A DNA stretch of 12,391 nt. Origin: QYOJ01 sp043806735 (GTDB lineage: Bacteria > Bacteroidota > Bacteroidia > Bacteroidales > FEN-979). Position numbers and translations under genes: made by a program. Positions 1 through 7,239 of this stretch are shown one piece after another (the first letter of the stretch is position 1; each line of letters begins with the position of its first letter). The notes beneath the pieces are model-generated. The model searched no databases. It was not told where the DNA came from and saw only the letters and a program-made list of their open reading frames with translations. The stretch is from assembly GCA_043806735.1 (NCBI GenBank), contig JAZDGR010000112.1:1-12391 (forward strand), written 5' to 3'.

Positions 1-2136
1 GGGGAATCTCACTTCGTCGACAAATGCATGGATTTCTTCCAGGTCGGAGAGCTCTTTCCAGCGGGGCTGGTCAATATCCAGCCTGTCCAGCAAAGAAGAA
101 AACTTGTGGCGGTTTTCCGCCCGGTCGATGTCTTCCGGAGAAGTTCCCAGGATGTTCACCCCGGCCCGGAAGAGAGGCATTGCCAGGTTGTTGGCGATTT
201 GTCCGCCCGTCGAAACAATGACTCCTTTGGGTTGCTCCAGTTCATGGATGTCCAGTACCCGTTCAAACGAAAGCTCGTCGAAATAAAGCCGGTCGCAACT
301 ATCGTAATCGGTACTGACCGTTTCGGGATTGAAATTGATCATTACCGATCGGTAGCCCTCTCTTCTCACTGTTGTGAGGGCGTTAACCGAACACCAGTCA
401 AATTCCACCGAGCTGCCGATCCGGTAAGCTCCCGAACCGATGACGATGACCGATTGCCCGTCCTGCTCAGGAATGATGTCGCTAGAGGATGCGTTGTAGG
501 TGAGGTAGAGGTAGTTGGTTTGTGCCGGGTACTCGGCTGCCAGGGTATCGATCTGTTTGATGAAGGGATAAATCCCGGCTTTTTTCCGGAATTCCCGTAT
601 CCGGAGCATCTTCTCCCGCATGCTCCCGCCGTCTTTCAGTACAAAACGGGCAATCTGAAAATCGGAAAACCCTTTTTTCTTGGCTTTCCGGAACGTCTCT
701 TCCGGTATATTCTCCGGAACCTCATATTGCTTCAACTCCTGCATCAGGTCGTAAACCGACTTCAGTTTTACCAGGAACCACTTGTCTATTTTGGTAAGGT
801 CGTGGATGCGGTCGATCGAATAGCCAGCATGGAAGGCGCTGGCGATACAGTAGATCCGCATATCGGTGGGTTCCGACAGCGCCTTTTCCAGATCCGGAAA
901 ATCGAGGTCGTTGTTCCCCACAAATCCATGCATCCCCTGCCCTACCATGCGCAACCCTTTCTGGATCGCCTCTTCGAAGGTCCTTCCGATTGCCATCACT
1001 TCACCCACACTTTTCATGCTGGAACCGATTTCCTTCGATACCCCGATGAATTTATTCAGGTCCCACCGGGGAATCTTGCAAACGATGTAATCCAGTGCCG
1101 GCTCAAAAAAAGCGGTAGTGGTTTTGGTGATCGAGTTTTTCAGTTCATGAAGCCCATACCCGAGAGCCAGTTTAGCTGCTACAAACGCGAGCGGATACCC
1201 CGTGGCTTTGGAAGCCAGTGCCGAAGACCTCGACAGCCTCGCGTTTACCTCAATCACCCGGTAATCTTCCGATTCCGGATCCAGGGCGTATTGCACGTTG
1301 CACTCCCCGACAATTCCAACGCTCCGGATGATCTGAATGGAAAGCTGGCGTAATTTATGGTACTCGTTGTTGGTCAGGGTTTGAGACGGCGCAACCACGA
1401 TGCTCTCCCCGGTATGGATCCCGAGCGGATCGAAGTTCTCCATGTTGCACACAGTGATGCAGTTGTCGTACTTGTCCCGCACCACTTCATATTCTACCTC
1501 TTTCCATCCCTTGAAGGACTCCTCCACCAGGATCTGGTTGGAATAAGAGAATGCCTTGTCGGCCAACTTCGTCAGCTCTTCCCTGTTGTTGCAGAAGCCG
1601 GAACCCTGTCCTCCCAGGGTAAAAGCCGCCCGCACGATGACCGGGAATCCCAGTTCTTCCGAGGCCTTCAATGCATCATCCCGGTTGGTGACCGCAATGC
1701 TTTTCGGTGTTTTTACATCAATCGACCGGAGCTTTTCGGCAAACAACTTCCGGTCTTCCGTCTCAATGATCGCTTCAACCGGCGTTCCCAGAACCTTAAC
1801 TCCGTGCTTTTCAAAAATCCCTGATTTGAATAACTGAATCCCGCAGTTGAGGGCAGTCTGTCCGCCAAACGCCAGGAAGACTCCGTCGGGTTGTTCTTTT
1901 TCCAGGACCTTCTCCACAAAATAGGGAGTAACCGGTAAGAAGTAGATCTTGTCGGCAATCCCTTCGGATGTCTGGACGGTAGCAATATTTGGATTGATCA
2001 GCACGCTGGTAATTCCCTCTTCCCGTAAGGCTTTCAACGCCTGCGACCCGCTGTAATCAAACTCCCCGGCCTCCCCGATTTTGAGGGCTCCGCTGCCTAA
2101 TACAAGGACTTTTTTTATCCGGTCCATTCCGATCAT
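1..2136 (-). CDS. carB: Carbamoyl phosphate synthetase large subunit, C-terminus cut by window edge
   Basis: Synthetase subunit that makes carbamoyl phosphate from bicarbonate, ATP and the ammonia channelled from CarA, for pyrimidine and arginine synthesis in the cytoplasm. 712 codons are present and the gene runs off the left edge; full-length proteins are about 1070 residues, so the end of the second ATP-grasp half and the allosteric domain are missing. Visible motifs: GSGALKIGEAGEFDYSG near the N-terminus, ENFDPLGIHTGES (about 233), VGIVGECNVQYALDP (273-287), EVNARLSRSSALASK (from 296), and the start of the second synthetase half, GSGAYRIGSSVEFDW (568 on). The ATG at 2136 overlaps the carA stop (ATGA); an in-frame ATG at 2127 is the alternative start. 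The overlap suggests translational coupling with carA. The sequence resembles eukaryotic CPSase II more than E. coli CarB (see findings). No frameshift was seen in the stretches translated. Confidence 0.96.
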   Translation of the reverse strand, partial: MIGMDRIKKVLVLGSGALKIGEAGEFDYSGSQALKALREEGITSVLINPNIATVQTSEGIADKIYFLPVTPYFVEKVLEKEQPDGVFLAFGGQTALNCGIQLFKSGIFEKHGVKVLGTPVEAIIETEDRKLFAEKLRSIDVKTPKSIAVTNRDDALKASEELGFPVIVRAAFTLGGQGSGFCNNREELTKLADKAFSYSNQILVEESFKGWKEVEYEVVRDKYDNCITVCNMENFDPLGIHTGESIVVAPSQTLTNNEYHKLRQLSIQIIRSVGIVGECNVQYALDPESEDYRVIEVNARLSRSSALASKATGYPLAFVAAKLALGYGLHELKNSITKTTTAFFEPALDYIVCKIPRWDLNKFIGVSKEIGSSMKSVGEVMAIGRTFEEAIQKGLRMVGQGMHGFVGNNDLDFPDLEKALSEPTDMRIYCIASAFHAGYSIDRIHDLTKIDKWFLVKLKSVYDLMQELKQYEVPENIPEETFRKAKKKGFSDFQIARFVLKDGGSMREKMLRIREFRKKAGIYPFIKQIDTLAAEYPAQTNYLYLTYNASSSDIIPEQDGQSVIVIGSGAYRIGSSVEFDWCSVNALTTVRREGYRSVMINFNPETVSTDYDSCDRLYFDELSFERVLDIHELEQPKGVIVSTGGQIANNLAMPLFRAGVNILGTSPEDIDRAENRHKFSSLLDRLDIDQPRWKELSDLEEIHAFVDEVRFP

Positions 2137-3203
2137 CGGGTATGTTCAATCAGGTTCAGGAATTCATCAAACAGGTATTCGGTATCGGTCGGACCGCTGG
2201 ATGCTTCGGGGTGGAACTGCACCGAAAAGAAGGGGCGGGTTTTATGCCGCATGCCTTCATTCGTCTGGTCGTTCAGGTTGATGAAAAAGGGCTCCCATCC
2301 ATCACTCAGCGTCCGGTTATCAATGGCGTACCCGTGATTTTGTGACGTGATGAAGGCTTTGTTGGTGCCCACCATCAGCACCGGTTGATTGTGGCTGCGG
2401 TGTCCGTATTTCAGCTTGTAAGTGTCGGCGCCCGAAGCCAGTGCCAGCAACTGGTTTCCCAGGCATATTCCGAAAATCGGTTGATCCTTTTTCAGCGCCT
2501 GGCCGAGATGCCGGATGGTGGTATCGCATAGTTTCGGGTCCCCCGGACCATTGGAGATAAAAAGTCCGTCGTATGGCTCTTTTAAAAAATCGAAATCCCA
2601 GGGAACCCGTATGACGGTAGTATCGCGTTTCAGAAAGTGGCGGATGATGTTGTACTTCACTCCGCAGTCAACCAGCAAAATCCGGTGCCGCCCCGTTCCG
2701 TAAACTTGTTTTTCCTTAGTACTCACCCGGGCTACCAGATTTTCCTTGTTGGGATCCATAAAATCAACCGGGTCACCTTCAAATTCGATCTTCCCGGGCA
2801 TGGCCCCCTGTTCACGGATAAGCTTGGTCAGGGCCCGTGTATCAATTCCTGTCAGACCCGGGATCCCGCTGCGCTGCAACCATTCCCCCAGACTTTCATT
2901 GGCATTCCAGTGGCTGTATTCGTCGGAGTAATCGGCGATAATCAATCCGGTTATTTGAAGGTGATCCGATTCATAAAATTTGAAGAGCTCGTTTTCTGAG
3001 GTCTCGGCCGGTACTCCGTAATTTCCGATCAGGGGATAGGTAAGAACAAGGATCTGCCCTTTGTAGGATGGATCGGTGAGGCTTTCGGGGTAGCCGGTCA
3101 TGGAGGTGTTGAAGACCACTTCGCCCGCAACAGAATGTTCGCTTCCAAAGGATTGGCCGTAAAATACTGTTCCGTCTTCCAATCGTAACTTGGCTAATCT
3201 CAT
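2133..3203 (-). CDS. carA: Carbamoyl phosphate synthetase small (glutaminase) subunit
   Basis: Class I glutamine amidotransferase subunit that hydrolyses glutamine and passes ammonia to CarB. 356 residues, close to the usual family length. The N-terminal CPSase small-chain domain (about 1-150) has GEVVFNTSMTGYPESLTDPSY and LTYPLIGNYG. The GATase domain (about 173-356) has the nucleophile elbow FGICLGNQ with Cys247, and FHPE with His331 and Glu333 completing the catalytic triad. GICLGNQ has Asn where E. coli and animals have His (GICLGHQ). The ATG at 3203 is the only good start, since the conserved LEDGTVFYG strand begins at residue 8. No clear Shine-Dalgarno is visible. First gene of the carAB operon, divergent from the sensor kinase. 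The motifs SHW, IPGLTGIDTR and FFSVQFHPE are those of animal CAD. Confidence 0.97.
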   Translation of the reverse strand: MRLAKLRLEDGTVFYGQSFGSEHSVAGEVVFNTSMTGYPESLTDPSYKGQILVLTYPLIGNYGVPAETSENELFKFYESDHLQITGLIIADYSDEYSHWNANESLGEWLQRSGIPGLTGIDTRALTKLIREQGAMPGKIEFEGDPVDFMDPNKENLVARVSTKEKQVYGTGRHRILLVDCGVKYNIIRHFLKRDTTVIRVPWDFDFLKEPYDGLFISNGPGDPKLCDTTIRHLGQALKKDQPIFGICLGNQLLALASGADTYKLKYGHRSHNQPVLMVGTNKAFITSQNHGYAIDNRTLSDGWEPFFINLNDQTNEGMRHKTRPFFSVQFHPEASSGPTDTEYLFDEFLNLIEHTR

Positions 3204-3339
3204 CCTGTAAGTGCTATGGGTATTCCGGCCAGAAAATCCCCGTAAAAGTACTGGTACATTCAGGAAATCAGGGAGCGAAAACGGCGGTTTTTATCAACAA
3301 CCGTCAGGAGTTTTTCATCAGGATGAGAAAAGAAATCCC

Positions 3340-3347
3340 TAGATTTG
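3340..3347 (+). promoter_or_regulatory. Bacteroidota-type -7 promoter box upstream of the sensor kinase
   Basis: TAGATTTG matches the TAnnTTTG consensus of the Bacteroidota primary sigma factor exactly. It lies 18 nt upstream of the kinase ATG, implying a very short leader. The expected -33 TTTG is not clear: only a TTTTTC run lies about 23 nt upstream. It lies in the divergent 162-nt gap between carA and the kinase. No equally good box was found for carA on the other strand. Confidence 0.45.
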
Positions 3348-3365
3348 TACGTTGTTAGTTGAGGC

Positions 3366-4871
3366 ATGGATATTTACATTCGAAAAAAACGTTGGAAATG
3401 GATCCTCTTTATCGGGGCCATCTTGATTGTTACCGCTTCTTTATACTACACCAATATCCTGGCCGAACAGATCCGGAGAGACGAGCGGAAAAACGTCGAG
3501 ATTTGGGCCGATGCCATCCATCGGAAAGCTGACCTGGTGAACTTTACGAACATCTTGTTTGAACAGATCAAGACCGAAGAACGTAAACGGGTCATCCAGC
3601 TGGCCGAAGCGCAAAAAAGACTGAATCTGGATATCTCTAACGACGACCTGAATTTTTACCTGGATCTGATTTCCCAGAATACCACCATCCCGGTCATCCA
3701 GACTGACGAACAAAACAACATTATCTCCGTTCGAAATGTTAGCTTTAATCCCGATACGGTTCCCATGCTCCTCGGCAGGCTGCGGGATGAATTCACCTTC
3801 TACCCTCCCATCGTAGTGAATTACTGGGCCGATAAAAAATTCTACCTCTATTACAAGGATTCAAATATTTTTACCGAGCTGAAAACCGCACTGGATGATC
3901 TGATCAGCTCGTTTTTTTCGGAAGTCGTGCTGAATTCGGCATCGGTACCCGTGATCATCACGGATTCTACAAAAAATGTAGTGATCGCGTATGGGAATCT
4001 CCTGGAAAACAAGATGGCTGATTCCGCATTTGTCTCCCGAACCCTCGAATCCATGGCATCCCAGAATACCCCCATTGAAGTGAACCTGGCCGATACCGGG
4101 ATCCGGTACATCTTCTACAAAGACTCCTTCCTGCTGACCCAGTTGAAATACTATCCCATTATACAGTTTGCCGTGATTGGGTTGTTTTTGTTCATCGCAT
4201 ATCTGCTCTTCAGCACCGCCCGTAAATCGGAACAGAACCAGGTATGGGTAGGGATGGCGAAAGAGACTGCCCATCAGCTGGGGACCCCTCTCTCTTCGAT
4301 GATTGGCTGGGTGGAACTCTTGAAGTTGAAGGGCCTGGACGACGATACGATAAAAGAGATTGAAAAGGACGTGCTCAGGCTGGGAACCATCACCGACCGG
4401 TTTTCCAAGATCGGCGCTGCGGCCCGACTCGAATCTTTCAATATCGTCCAGGTGATCCATGATACGATCGGTTACATCAAATCCAGGATCTCTCCGAAAG
4501 TCAGGTTTGATATGGCCCCCGCCTTCGCCACGAACATTTCTGCTCCTATAAACCTCCATCTCTTTGAATGGGTGATCGAAAATCTCTGCAAAAATTCCGT
4601 GGATGCGATGGAAGGAAATGGAACCATCCACATCGAGGTCAGCCAGGATGAGACCCAGGTCTTCATCGACATCTCCGACACCGGAAAAGGGATCCCGAAA
4701 TCGCGGTTCAAAACCATCTTTCATCCCGGATACACTTCCAAAACACGCGGGTGGGGGCTTGGGTTGACTCTTTCGAAGCGGATCATCGACAATTACCACA
4801 AAGGGAAGATTTTCGTCAGATTCTCTGTCGTGGGGAAGGGAACCACGTTCCGGATTATCCTTAAAAAGTAA
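3366..4871 (+). CDS. Orphan membrane sensor histidine kinase
   Basis: 501-residue two-component sensor kinase that should autophosphorylate and pass phosphate to an unidentified response regulator. Membrane segment 1 is about 11-28 (WILFIGAILIVTASLYY) and segment 2 about 262-284 (YPIIQFAVIGLFLFIAYLLF), giving an extracytoplasmic sensor of about 230 residues. The H-box is ETAHQLGTPLSS with phospho-acceptor His303. The ATPase domain has the N-box NLCKNSVDAME (about 406-416), G1 DTGKGIP (438-444) and G2 GWGLGLTLSKRI (462-473). The sensor has two internally repeated parts: TNILAEQIRRDERK / TNILFEQIKTEERK (29 and 61), and two modules ending in YYKDSNIFTELK / FYKDSFLLTQLK (162 and 250). No response regulator is adjacent; hemW follows 5 nt after the stop, so the two are probably cotranscribed. 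The ligand is unknown. The family assignment is firm; the function is not. Confidence 0.93.
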   Translation: MDIYIRKKRWKWILFIGAILIVTASLYYTNILAEQIRRDERKNVEIWADAIHRKADLVNFTNILFEQIKTEERKRVIQLAEAQKRLNLDISNDDLNFYLDLISQNTTIPVIQTDEQNNIISVRNVSFNPDTVPMLLGRLRDEFTFYPPIVVNYWADKKFYLYYKDSNIFTELKTALDDLISSFFSEVVLNSASVPVIITDSTKNVVIAYGNLLENKMADSAFVSRTLESMASQNTPIEVNLADTGIRYIFYKDSFLLTQLKYYPIIQFAVIGLFLFIAYLLFSTARKSEQNQVWVGMAKETAHQLGTPLSSMIGWVELLKLKGLDDDTIKEIEKDVLRLGTITDRFSKIGAAARLESFNIVQVIHDTIGYIKSRISPKVRFDMAPAFATNISAPINLHLFEWVIENLCKNSVDAMEGNGTIHIEVSQDETQVFIDISDTGKGIPKSRFKTIFHPGYTSKTRGWGLGLTLSKRIIDNYHKGKIFVRFSVVGKGTTFRIILKK

Positions 4872-4876
4872 TCCCT

Positions 4877-6139
4877 GTGGCCGGGATCTATATCCATATT
4901 CCTTTCTGCAGGCAGAAATGCAATTATTGTAATTTTTTCTCCCTGGCTACCACGAAATTCCACGATGAATTTACGGATGCGCTCCTGAAGGAGATTGAAC
5001 TCACCAAAGATTATCTGGGAGGAGATCCGGTTGAGACCATCTATTTCGGTGGGGGAACTCCTTCATTACTATCTGTCAAACAGCTGGAGGAGATTCTGAA
5101 AAAGTTGCGCGATGCATCCCCCTCTCCCGGCTTCTCCCCAACCAGCGACCCCACCCCCAGCCCCTCCCCTGAAGGGGAGGGGCGTATTCGGCATCCGGAT
5201 TATACCCCTCCCCCGACCCCTCCCCAACAAGGGAGGGGAGCTCCCGAAATTACCCTGGAAATGAACCCCGACGACGTCACACCGGAGTATTTGACAATGT
5301 TATATTCCAGCGCGATTAATCGTGTGAGCCTGGGGGTGCAGTCGTTTTTCAACGAAGACCTGCAATATCTTGGGAGGATTCATACTGCGGAGCAGGCTAG
5401 AAAGGCGATTGAAGAGATACGAGATGCGCTGATCCCGTATCCCGTATCCCGTAACCCGTATCTCAGTGTGGATCTCATCTACGGCATCCCGACACTGACC
5501 AACGAGCATTGGCGAGAAAACCTCCAGATCGTTATTGATCTGGGGATTCCGCACATCTCAGCCTATGCCTTAACCGTGGAGCCGAAGACGCCACTAGCCT
5601 GGCAGATCGGAAAAGGCATCAGGCACCCGGTATCTGACGATCAGGCATCGGAACAGTTTGAGATCCTGATGGAAGTGATGGAGGAACACGGGTACATTCA
5701 GTATGAAATTTCCAATTTTTGCCTGCCCGGATATGAATCACGGCACAACAGCAACTACTGGAAAGGAATTCCTTACCTGGGTCTGGGGCCTTCAGCCCAC
5801 TCCTATAATGGTACCTCCCGCCGCTGGAATCCACTACATCTTACATCTTACATACAAGGAATCCGGTCCGGAATCCCTCAATTTGAAGAGGAGATTCTCA
5901 CCATCACGCAGCAATACAACGAATACGTAATGACCTCAATCCGAACCCTCAGGGGGTGTGATCTATATGTGATTAACCTGCGGTATGGACAGGCGTATGA
6001 AACCTATTTCCGGAATCAGGCAATCCGGCATCTGGCCTCCGGGCATTTCACAGAATCATCCGGTATCTTTACATTGACCAACAAAGGAAAACTGCTGGCG
6101 GACGGGATTGCAGCAGATTTGTTTTATTCTTGTGGTTAA
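4877..6139 (+). CDS. hemW: Radical SAM heme chaperone HemW, with repeat-derived inserts
   Basis: HemW binds heme and a 4Fe-4S cluster and delivers heme to membrane proteins; it is often mis-annotated as oxygen-independent coproporphyrinogen oxidase. The radical SAM cluster motif CRQKCNYC (Cys11, Cys15, Cys18), GGGTPS (58-63), NPDDVTPEY (130-138), VSLGVQSF (150-157), SVDLIYGIP (197-205) and the HemW-type YEISNFCLPGYESRHNSNYW (276-295) are all present. The start is GTG at 4877, right before AGIYIHIPFC and 5 nt after the kinase stop. The length of 420 exceeds the usual 375-380. The excess is a Pro/Ser/Gly-rich insert at about 80-123 encoded by GC-rich palindromes, plus a small insert at about 185-195 encoded by a heptanucleotide repeat. 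Core motifs on both sides are intact and in frame, so the gene is probably functional. The stop overlaps the stop of the convergent methyltransferase. Confidence 0.93.
   Translation: MAGIYIHIPFCRQKCNYCNFFSLATTKFHDEFTDALLKEIELTKDYLGGDPVETIYFGGGTPSLLSVKQLEEILKKLRDASPSPGFSPTSDPTPSPSPEGEGRIRHPDYTPPPTPPQQGRGAPEITLEMNPDDVTPEYLTMLYSSAINRVSLGVQSFFNEDLQYLGRIHTAEQARKAIEEIRDALIPYPVSRNPYLSVDLIYGIPTLTNEHWRENLQIVIDLGIPHISAYALTVEPKTPLAWQIGKGIRHPVSDDQASEQFEILMEVMEEHGYIQYEISNFCLPGYESRHNSNYWKGIPYLGLGPSAHSYNGTSRRWNPLHLTSYIQGIRSGIPQFEEEILTITQQYNEYVMTSIRTLRGCDLYVINLRYGQAYETYFRNQAIRHLASGHFTESSGIFTLTNKGKLLADGIAADLFYSCG
5114..5245 (+). repeat. GC-rich double-palindrome element inserted in frame in hemW
   Basis: A C/G-run-rich stretch unlike the flanking codons. 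It holds a perfect 10-bp stem, GCCCCTCCCC (5160-5169) / GGGGAGGGGC (5174-5183), with loop TGAA. It also holds a perfect 8-bp stem, CCCCTCCC (5217-5224) / GGGAGGGG (5231-5238), with loop CAACAA. The stretch is translated as low-complexity Pro/Ser/Gly sequence (about residues 80-123 of HemW). The boundaries are approximate and were set by where the HemW family alignment is lost and regained. It resembles REP-like intergenic palindromes, here within a gene. Confidence 0.75.
5432..5459 (+). repeat. Heptanucleotide tandem array inside hemW
   Basis: ATCCCGT three times followed by AACCCGT, 28 bp. Degenerate heptads GAGATAC and GAGATGC lie just upstream (5414-5427). The upstream GATACGAGAT can pair with ATCCCGTATC (9 of 10), so the unit also forms a small hairpin. 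Translated as IPYPVSRNPY, just before the conserved SVDLIYGIP of HemW. Confidence 0.7.
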
Positions 6140-7125
6140 CAAAACCTTGAGAAAGTTCCCAACGGCAATTTTCGCTCTGCCCGGTCGGAAAAATATAACT
6201 CCCCGCTCTGGATCTGCCGGGAGTCGCCGAAATGGGTGTTCACCAGGTTCTCCCCGATCAGGGAGGAGAAACCCATGGAATAAAAACTCAGTACTAAGAA
6301 GCCCTTTTCGGGATTCAACAATTGTGCACACAACGCCAGTATTTCATCCACCGACTCTTCCAGCACCCATTTTTCCCCATCCGGTCCGCGCCCATATGCC
6401 GGTGGATCTAGAATAATCCCATCGTACCTATTCCCCCGTTTAACCTCACGCTGAACAAATTTCAACGCATCCTCCACCACCCATCGAATACCCTCCAGGC
6501 CACTGGCCTCCATATCCTCCCGGGCCCAGGTGATCACCGGCTTCACCGAATCCACATGTACCACATCGGCTCCTGCTGCCCGGGCTGCCAATGATGAGCC
6601 GCCGGTGTAAGCGAAGAGATTCAGGATACGCGATGCGGGATGCGCGATATCATAAATGAACTTCCAGTTCTCCGCCTGCTCGGGAAAGACCCCGATATGA
6701 CCAAAAGCTGTTAGTCCCAACCGAAACTTGAGAGACATCTCTTTGTAGGTATATCCGATCATCCATTGATCAGGCATCCCGGGTTTTTTTATCCATTCTC
6801 CCCGTTCTTCCTTCCTGATCTCCTGACTCCCTGATTTCCGTGAATCGTGAATCGTGAATCGTGAATCGTGACTGGTGACTAGCGACTGGTGACTGGTGAC
6901 TGGGAACTGGGAACCGGAAACTTTTGACTGGTGACTGGAGGATTTTCCTCTTGCAAAGCGGGCATTTGCAAGGTTATCCCATTCTTTTGCGGATAACGCT
7001 TTCTTCCATACCGCCTGGGGTTCGGGACGAATCAGGATGTAATCCCCAAACCGTTCCAGTTTCTCCCGGTCACCGGTGTCGATCAGTTCGTAGTTGGTCC
7101 AGTCGGTGGAGGTGAGGAGTTCCAT
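6136..7125 (-). CDS. RlmI-like class I SAM-dependent rRNA methyltransferase with translated repeat insert
   Basis: Predicted Rossmann-fold methyltransferase of the RlmI/RlmK-type (Methyltrans_SAM) family; its likely substrate is 23S rRNA, though the exact nucleotide cannot be told. SAM-binding motif I is LNLFAYTGG (168-176), followed by the acidic strand VHVDSVKPVITWARE (189-203) and the catalytic-loop motif ILDPPAYGRG (238-247). 329 residues. An insert at about 61-106 (6808-6945) consists of Ser/His/Thr-rich 7-residue repeats (VTSHQSL, VTSHDSR, FTIHDSR) encoded by heptanucleotide repeats; family homology resumes at WIKKPGMPDQWMIGY. The ATG at 7125 is followed directly by MELLTSTDW, and the conserved FGDYILIRPEPQ lies at 26-37. 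The TAA stop shares TTAA with the hemW stop. The frame is intact across the array, so expression is likely, but loss or gain of a single heptad would break it. Confidence 0.88.
   Translation of the reverse strand: MELLTSTDWTNYELIDTGDREKLERFGDYILIRPEPQAVWKKALSAKEWDNLANARFARGKSSSHQSKVSGSQFPVTSHQSLVTSHDSRFTIHDSRKSGSQEIRKEERGEWIKKPGMPDQWMIGYTYKEMSLKFRLGLTAFGHIGVFPEQAENWKFIYDIAHPASRILNLFAYTGGSSLAARAAGADVVHVDSVKPVITWAREDMEASGLEGIRWVVEDALKFVQREVKRGNRYDGIILDPPAYGRGPDGEKWVLEESVDEILALCAQLLNPEKGFLVLSFYSMGFSSLIGENLVNTHFGDSRQIQSGELYFSDRAERKLPLGTFSRFC
6624..6651. repeat. Degenerate heptad cluster in the methyltransferase gene
   Basis: GGATACG CGATGCG GGATGCG CGATATC, four 7-nt units with a GAT(A/G)C core like the hemW heptads. 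It is translated on the minus strand as DIAHPASRI, directly before motif I. It adds little or no length compared with the family, so it may be coincidental or an old, assimilated copy. Confidence 0.4.
6840..6937. repeat. 14-unit heptanucleotide tandem array inside the methyltransferase gene
   Basis: On the plus strand: GTGAATC four times exactly (6840-6867), then ten more 7-nt units: GTGACTG, GTGACTA, GCGACTG, GTGACTG twice, GGAACTG, GGAACCG, GAAACTT, TTGACTG, GTGACTG. Total 98 bp in uninterrupted 7-nt register. In the coding (minus) direction the dominant units contain no stop in any frame. In the opposite direction they would give TGA codons. Confidence 0.9.
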
Positions 7126-7134
7126 AAATTGAAA

Positions 7135-7158
7135 TAGCGAGGTGGCGAAGTAGCGAAA
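7135..7158. repeat. Octanucleotide tandem repeat in the divergent intergenic region
   Basis: TAGCGAGG TGGCGAAG TAGCGAAA, three 8-nt units, 10 nt upstream of the methyltransferase start. It sits in the 114-nt gap between the methyltransferase and the nucleotidyltransferase, the only other content of which is a weak promoter-like box CAAATTTG (7208-7215) ahead of the latter. Confidence 0.6.
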
Positions 7159-7239
7159 TTAGTTAAACCGGGGAATATTTCAATTCAATAATCAACCAGG
7201 GTCAGCGCAAATTTGTACCTTTACAAAAAGAAGATCTTC

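Noticed and set aside
28..1824. Long plus-strand ORFs (441 and 155 codons) opposite carB
   Set aside because: Antisense shadows. The minus strand reads as CarB with many family motifs, and the plus-strand peptides show no recognisable domain.
1..2136. Frameshift or break in carB, suspected because no complete minus-strand ORF ends in the window
   Set aside because: The frame is open to the left edge wherever translated; the stop simply lies outside the window.
3242..3250. Promoter box for carA (TACTTTTA on the minus strand)
   Set aside because: One mismatch to TAnnTTTG at the key last G and no -33 element at a suitable distance.
3861..4799. Minus-strand ORF of 312 codons opposite the sensor kinase
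   Set aside because: Antisense shadow of a clear histidine kinase, without any motif of its own.
4877..6139. Oxygen-independent coproporphyrinogen III oxidase (HemN) for the radical SAM gene
   Set aside because: The length of the core, the CxxxCxxC context near the N-terminus and the YEISNF...HNxNYW block fit HemW; the longer HemN N-terminal region is absent.
6840..6937. CRISPR-like array
   Set aside because: Units are 7 nt without spacers, lie inside a coding frame and are translated; there is no cas gene.
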